Shown in pieces: positions 61,586 to 64,000 of a stretch of DNA of 64,000 bases. A program made the position numbers and the translations under genes. This DNA comes from Streptomyces sp. ISL-96 (GTDB lineage Bacteria; Actinomycetota; Actinomycetes; Streptomycetales; Streptomycetaceae): assembly GCF_018614035.1 (NCBI RefSeq), contig NZ_JAGGPA010000041.1, forward strand, positions 1-64,000, written 5' to 3'. The first letter of the stretch is position 1. Each line of letters starts with the position of its first letter. The notes beneath the pieces are model-generated. The model had not been told where the DNA came from and made no database searches. It saw only the letters and a list, made by a program, of their open reading frames with translations.

Positions 61586-62431
61586 TCAGTTTGTGTGGAG
61601 CATCAGGCCGATCCCGATCACCATCAGGCCCGCCGCCGCGATCCTCGGCGCCCCGAAGCGTTCCTTGAAGAACAGTGCGCCGATCGCCGCGCCCACGATG
61701 ATCGACGACTCCCGCAGCGCGGCGATCGGCGCCAGTGGGGCGCGGGTCTGGGCCCACAGGACCAGCGCGTACGCCGAGATGGACAGGGCGGCGCCGAAGA
61801 AGCCCCGCGCGGCCGGCGGGCGTAGCTGGGTGAGGAGTTCGGAGCGGCGGCGGTAGAAGGTGTACGCCGGGATCGCGAGGCCCTGCAGGATCATCAGCCA
61901 CGCGATGTAGCCCAGCGACGAGCCCGACGCCCGCACCCCCACGCCGTCCACCACCGTGTACGCCGCTATCGACAGACCGGTGGCGAGCGCCGCCACCAGC
62001 GCCGGCCAGTGCGGCCGCGAGCCCCGGATGCCCCACAGGGCGACGCCGACCAGGCCCGCGCAGGCCACCACGACGCCCGTCATCTGCCACCCGTCCGGTA
62101 CTTCCCCCACGAAGACCGCCGCCAGCACCGTCACCACCAGCGGCGCCGTGCCCCGCGCGATGGGGTACATCTGCCCGAAGTCGCCGAGCGTGAACGACCG
62201 CATCAGCAGCGCCATGTACGCCACGTGCAGCGCGGCGGAGGTGATCAGGTACGGCCAGGCCGCTGCCGCCGGGAAGGGCACGAACGCGGCGGCGGCCAGG
62301 CCGATCAGGGCGCCGCCGCCCGAGATGAGCGTGAACGAGAGCAGCTGGTCCTTGATGTGGTGCGCGATCGCGTTCCAGCTCGCGTGTGTGATCGCGGCGA
62401 TCAGGACCGCCGCCGCGACTATCGGTGTCAC
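61586..62431 (-). CDS. EamA/DMT-family transporter
   Basis: 281 residues with about 10 membrane helices in two repeats. AITHASWNAIAHH in the first and LAPIAALRESSIIVGAAIGA in the last repeat are typical EamA motifs. GTG at 62431 overlaps the deacylase stop by GTGA. Probably exports a small metabolite; substrate unknown. Confidence 0.87.
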   Translation of the reverse strand: MTPIVAAAVLIAAITHASWNAIAHHIKDQLLSFTLISGGGALIGLAAAAFVPFPAAAAWPYLITSAALHVAYMALLMRSFTLGDFGQMYPIARGTAPLVVTVLAAVFVGEVPDGWQMTGVVVACAGLVGVALWGIRGSRPHWPALVAALATGLSIAAYTVVDGVGVRASGSSLGYIAWLMILQGLAIPAYTFYRRRSELLTQLRPPAARGFFGAALSISAYALVLWAQTRAPLAPIAALRESSIIVGAAIGALFFKERFGAPRIAAAGLMVIGIGLMLHTN

Positions 62432-62919
62432 CTGGTCTGCTCGCGTATGTCCACCAGCGTGCCGCCCGCGTGGCCGATCAGGGTTTTCGGCTCCATCGGG
62501 AAGACCGCGTGCGGGGTGCCCGCCGCCGCCCACACCAGGGCGTGGTCGAGCAGCCCCCGGTCGGCCAGCACCCGCGTTTTGGTGCGGTGGCCGAAGGGCG
62601 GTACGCCGCCGATCGCGTAACCGGTGGTCTCCCGTACGAGAGCGGCACTCGCCCGCTTGACCTTCTCCGCGCCCAGTTCGCGTCGTACGAGCTCCACGTC
62701 GACCCGTGAGGAGCCGTCCATCAGGACCAGGACGGGCACCCCGTCGGCCTCGAAGACCAGCGACTTGACGATCTCGTCGATCCCGCAGCCGATCGCCGCC
62801 GCCGCCTCGGCGGCGGTACGCGTGGCGTCGGGGAAGCGGCGTACCTCCAACCGCGCGATGCCGAGCGTGCGCAGGGCTTCGGCGAACCGGGGGTGGGCCT
62901 GGCTTTCTGGAGTTGTCAT
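62428..62919 (-). CDS. YbaK/ProX-type aminoacyl-tRNA deacylase
   Basis: 163 residues. EIVKSLVFEADGVPVLVLMDG and TGYAIGGVPPFGH are the substrate-pocket motifs of the YbaK/INS family, which hydrolyses mischarged tRNAs. ATG at 62919 has a modest ribosome site. Upstream of and coupled to the EamA gene. Confidence 0.87.
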   Translation of the reverse strand: MTTPESQAHPRFAEALRTLGIARLEVRRFPDATRTAAEAAAAIGCGIDEIVKSLVFEADGVPVLVLMDGSSRVDVELVRRELGAEKVKRASAALVRETTGYAIGGVPPFGHRTKTRVLADRGLLDHALVWAAAGTPHAVFPMEPKTLIGHAGGTLVDIREQTR

Positions 62920-62979
62920 GGCCCGCACGCTAGCGGTAGCTGTACGGGCCATGCGAGCCGGTTTCGGGTCGGCTCGCCG

Positions 62980-64000
62980 TCAGCCGGCCCGCAGTACCGC
63001 CGCCACCAGCGGGCCCGCCGCGTCGCCGCCGTGGCCGCCGGATTCGACGGACGCGGCTGCCGCGACGTCGTCGCTGAACCCGGTGAACCAGCTGTTGGGC
63101 TTGCCCTGTCCGCCGACCTCCGCCGAACCGGTCTTGGCGCCCTTGTCGCCGCCGACCGAGGCCATCGCCTTCGCACCCGTGCCCCACGCCGCGGTCTGCC
63201 GCATCATGCCGGCCAACTGGCTGTGTACGGAGGGGGAGAGGGAGCGGGCCGCCGTGGCGATTTCCCGGCCGTCCAGCGACTGCGGCACGATGACCGGCTG
63301 CTTGAACGTGCCGGCCTTGGCGGTGGCGGTGACGGACGCCATGTTGAGGGCGTTCATCTGGACCGTGCCCTGCCCGATGTACTGCGCCGCGGCCTCGCCG
63401 CCGGTGGCCTCGGGCACCGAACCGTCCTTGGTGACGATCCCGGTCTGCCAGTCGAGTCCGAGCCCGAAGACCTCGCGCGCGGTCTTCGGCAGCGCCGCGT
63501 CGTCCTTGGTGTCGTCGATCAGTTTGATGAAGGACGTGTTGCAGGAGCGGGCGAAGCTGGTGGTGAAGGTGCCGTCCGGGATCTCGAACATCTTCAGGTT
63601 GTGAAAGCTCACGCCCTGGTACAGCACGGTCTTCGGGCACTCGGCCTTGCGGTCCGCCCCCACCAGGCCCTTCTCCAGCAGCATCGCGGCCGTCACGATC
63701 TTCATCGTGGAGCCCGGCGCCTGCTCGCCCATGACCGCCGCGTTGTAGCCGTCCACGCGGTTGTTGGCGACGGCCAGGATCTCGCCCGTGCTCGGCTTGA
63801 CCGCCGCGACCGACGCCTCGCTGTACTTCTTCACCGCCGTCTCGGCGGCCGCCTGCACGTCCGCGTCCAGCGTCGTCGGCAGCCTGCCCGGCTTGCCCTT
63901 GGTGAGGGTGACCAGCGTCCGGGGGGCGGCCCCGTTGTCGCTGCCGCTCTCGATCGCCAGCTCGACGCCCGGTTTCCCGCCCGCCTGCTTGCCGTACTTC
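62980..64000 (-). CDS. Penicillin-binding protein transpeptidase domain (partial, runs off the right edge)
   Basis: At least 339 residues are visible; the gene continues beyond 64000 so its N-terminus is missing. GSTMK is the SxxK motif with the acyl-ester serine, SCN is the SxN motif and KTGSAE the KTG motif. The visible part starts in a beta-rich linker and covers the whole transpeptidase domain. Which PBP class it is cannot be told without the N-terminus. It cross-links peptidoglycan. Confidence 0.88.
   Translation of the reverse strand, partial: KYGKQAGGKPGVELAIESGSDNGAAPRTLVTLTKGKPGRLPTTLDADVQAAAETAVKKYSEASVAAVKPSTGEILAVANNRVDGYNAAVMGEQAPGSTMKIVTAAMLLEKGLVGADRKAECPKTVLYQGVSFHNLKMFEIPDGTFTTSFARSCNTSFIKLIDDTKDDAALPKTAREVFGLGLDWQTGIVTKDGSVPEATGGEAAAQYIGQGTVQMNALNMASVTATAKAGTFKQPVIVPQSLDGREIATAARSLSPSVHSQLAGMMRQTAAWGTGAKAMASVGGDKGAKTGSAEVGGQGKPNSWFTGFSDDVAAAASVESGGHGGDAAGPLVAAVLRAG

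Overview
The window is high-GC actinobacterial DNA, almost certainly from a Streptomyces chromosome. The evidence is the codon bias, the many GTG starts, an hrdD sigma factor with its sigma-R promoter, an SsgA-like protein, a SepX/GlpR-like membrane protein, rare TTA (bldA) codons, and dispersed intergenic hairpin repeats. Most of it reads as ordinary chromosomal DNA with one decayed transposon. About 56 protein-coding genes, one tRNA-Ala and two transposase pseudogenes can be supported. All gene functions are inferred by reading motifs, not by database search.

Layout. 1-812 is a non-coding leader with an inverted repeat, a dispersed repeat and a promoter for an acyl-CoA ligase (813-2501). 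2595-9348 is the most unusual locus: an HD protein and an XRE-type regulator face a run of coupled genes (small protein, phosphotransferase-fold protein, LDH/MDH-like enzyme, HPr-kinase-like ATPase, small protein with a Cys/Ser/Thr-rich tail) ending in a strong hairpin, followed by a methyltransferase. The only in-frame TTA codons I found by eye are in the XRE and phosphotransferase genes, which points to bldA control. 9345-20032 holds a secreted M6-like protease, TetR plus MFS pump, MarR plus ring-cleavage-type dioxygenase, a questin-oxidase-like protein, a GNAT, hrdD, and a WYL regulator plus MFS pump. 20206-24045 is the fructose operon (DeoR-type regulator, fruK, fruA).

24058-35689 carries housekeeping and accessory genes: DUF6227, P1 peptidase, mscL, CpaB-like, MTA phosphorylase, an FmdB zinc ribbon with a CIRCE-like element, an MFS pump, a cation/proton antiporter with a CTG start, a penicillin acylase and FTHF cyclo-ligase. 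35774-42997 is galU-moeA-[IS607-like remnant]-moaC-mogA-rimJ-like-sepX-like, a molybdenum-cofactor/cell-division neighbourhood split by a decayed serine-recombinase/TnpB element. Then follow tRNA-Ala(CGC), a GNAT, exonuclease III, a MerR regulator divergent from a Baeyer-Villiger monooxygenase/hydrolase/SDR operon, a tricorn-type protease divergent from TetR plus an MMPL exporter, an SsgA-like protein, a cbiMQO nickel/cobalt ECF transporter behind a Nur-like box, a serine hydrolase, an SDR, an EamA transporter, a YbaK-type deacylase, and the C-terminal part of a penicillin-binding protein running off the right edge.

Main points for follow-up: the bldA-type 3.2-9.3 kb locus; an in-frame repeat of about 41 codons shared by two unrelated proteins (fruA and the tricorn protease); the CIRCE-like site at fmdB; two apparent CTG starts; and the transposon remnant inside the moeA/sepX neighbourhood.
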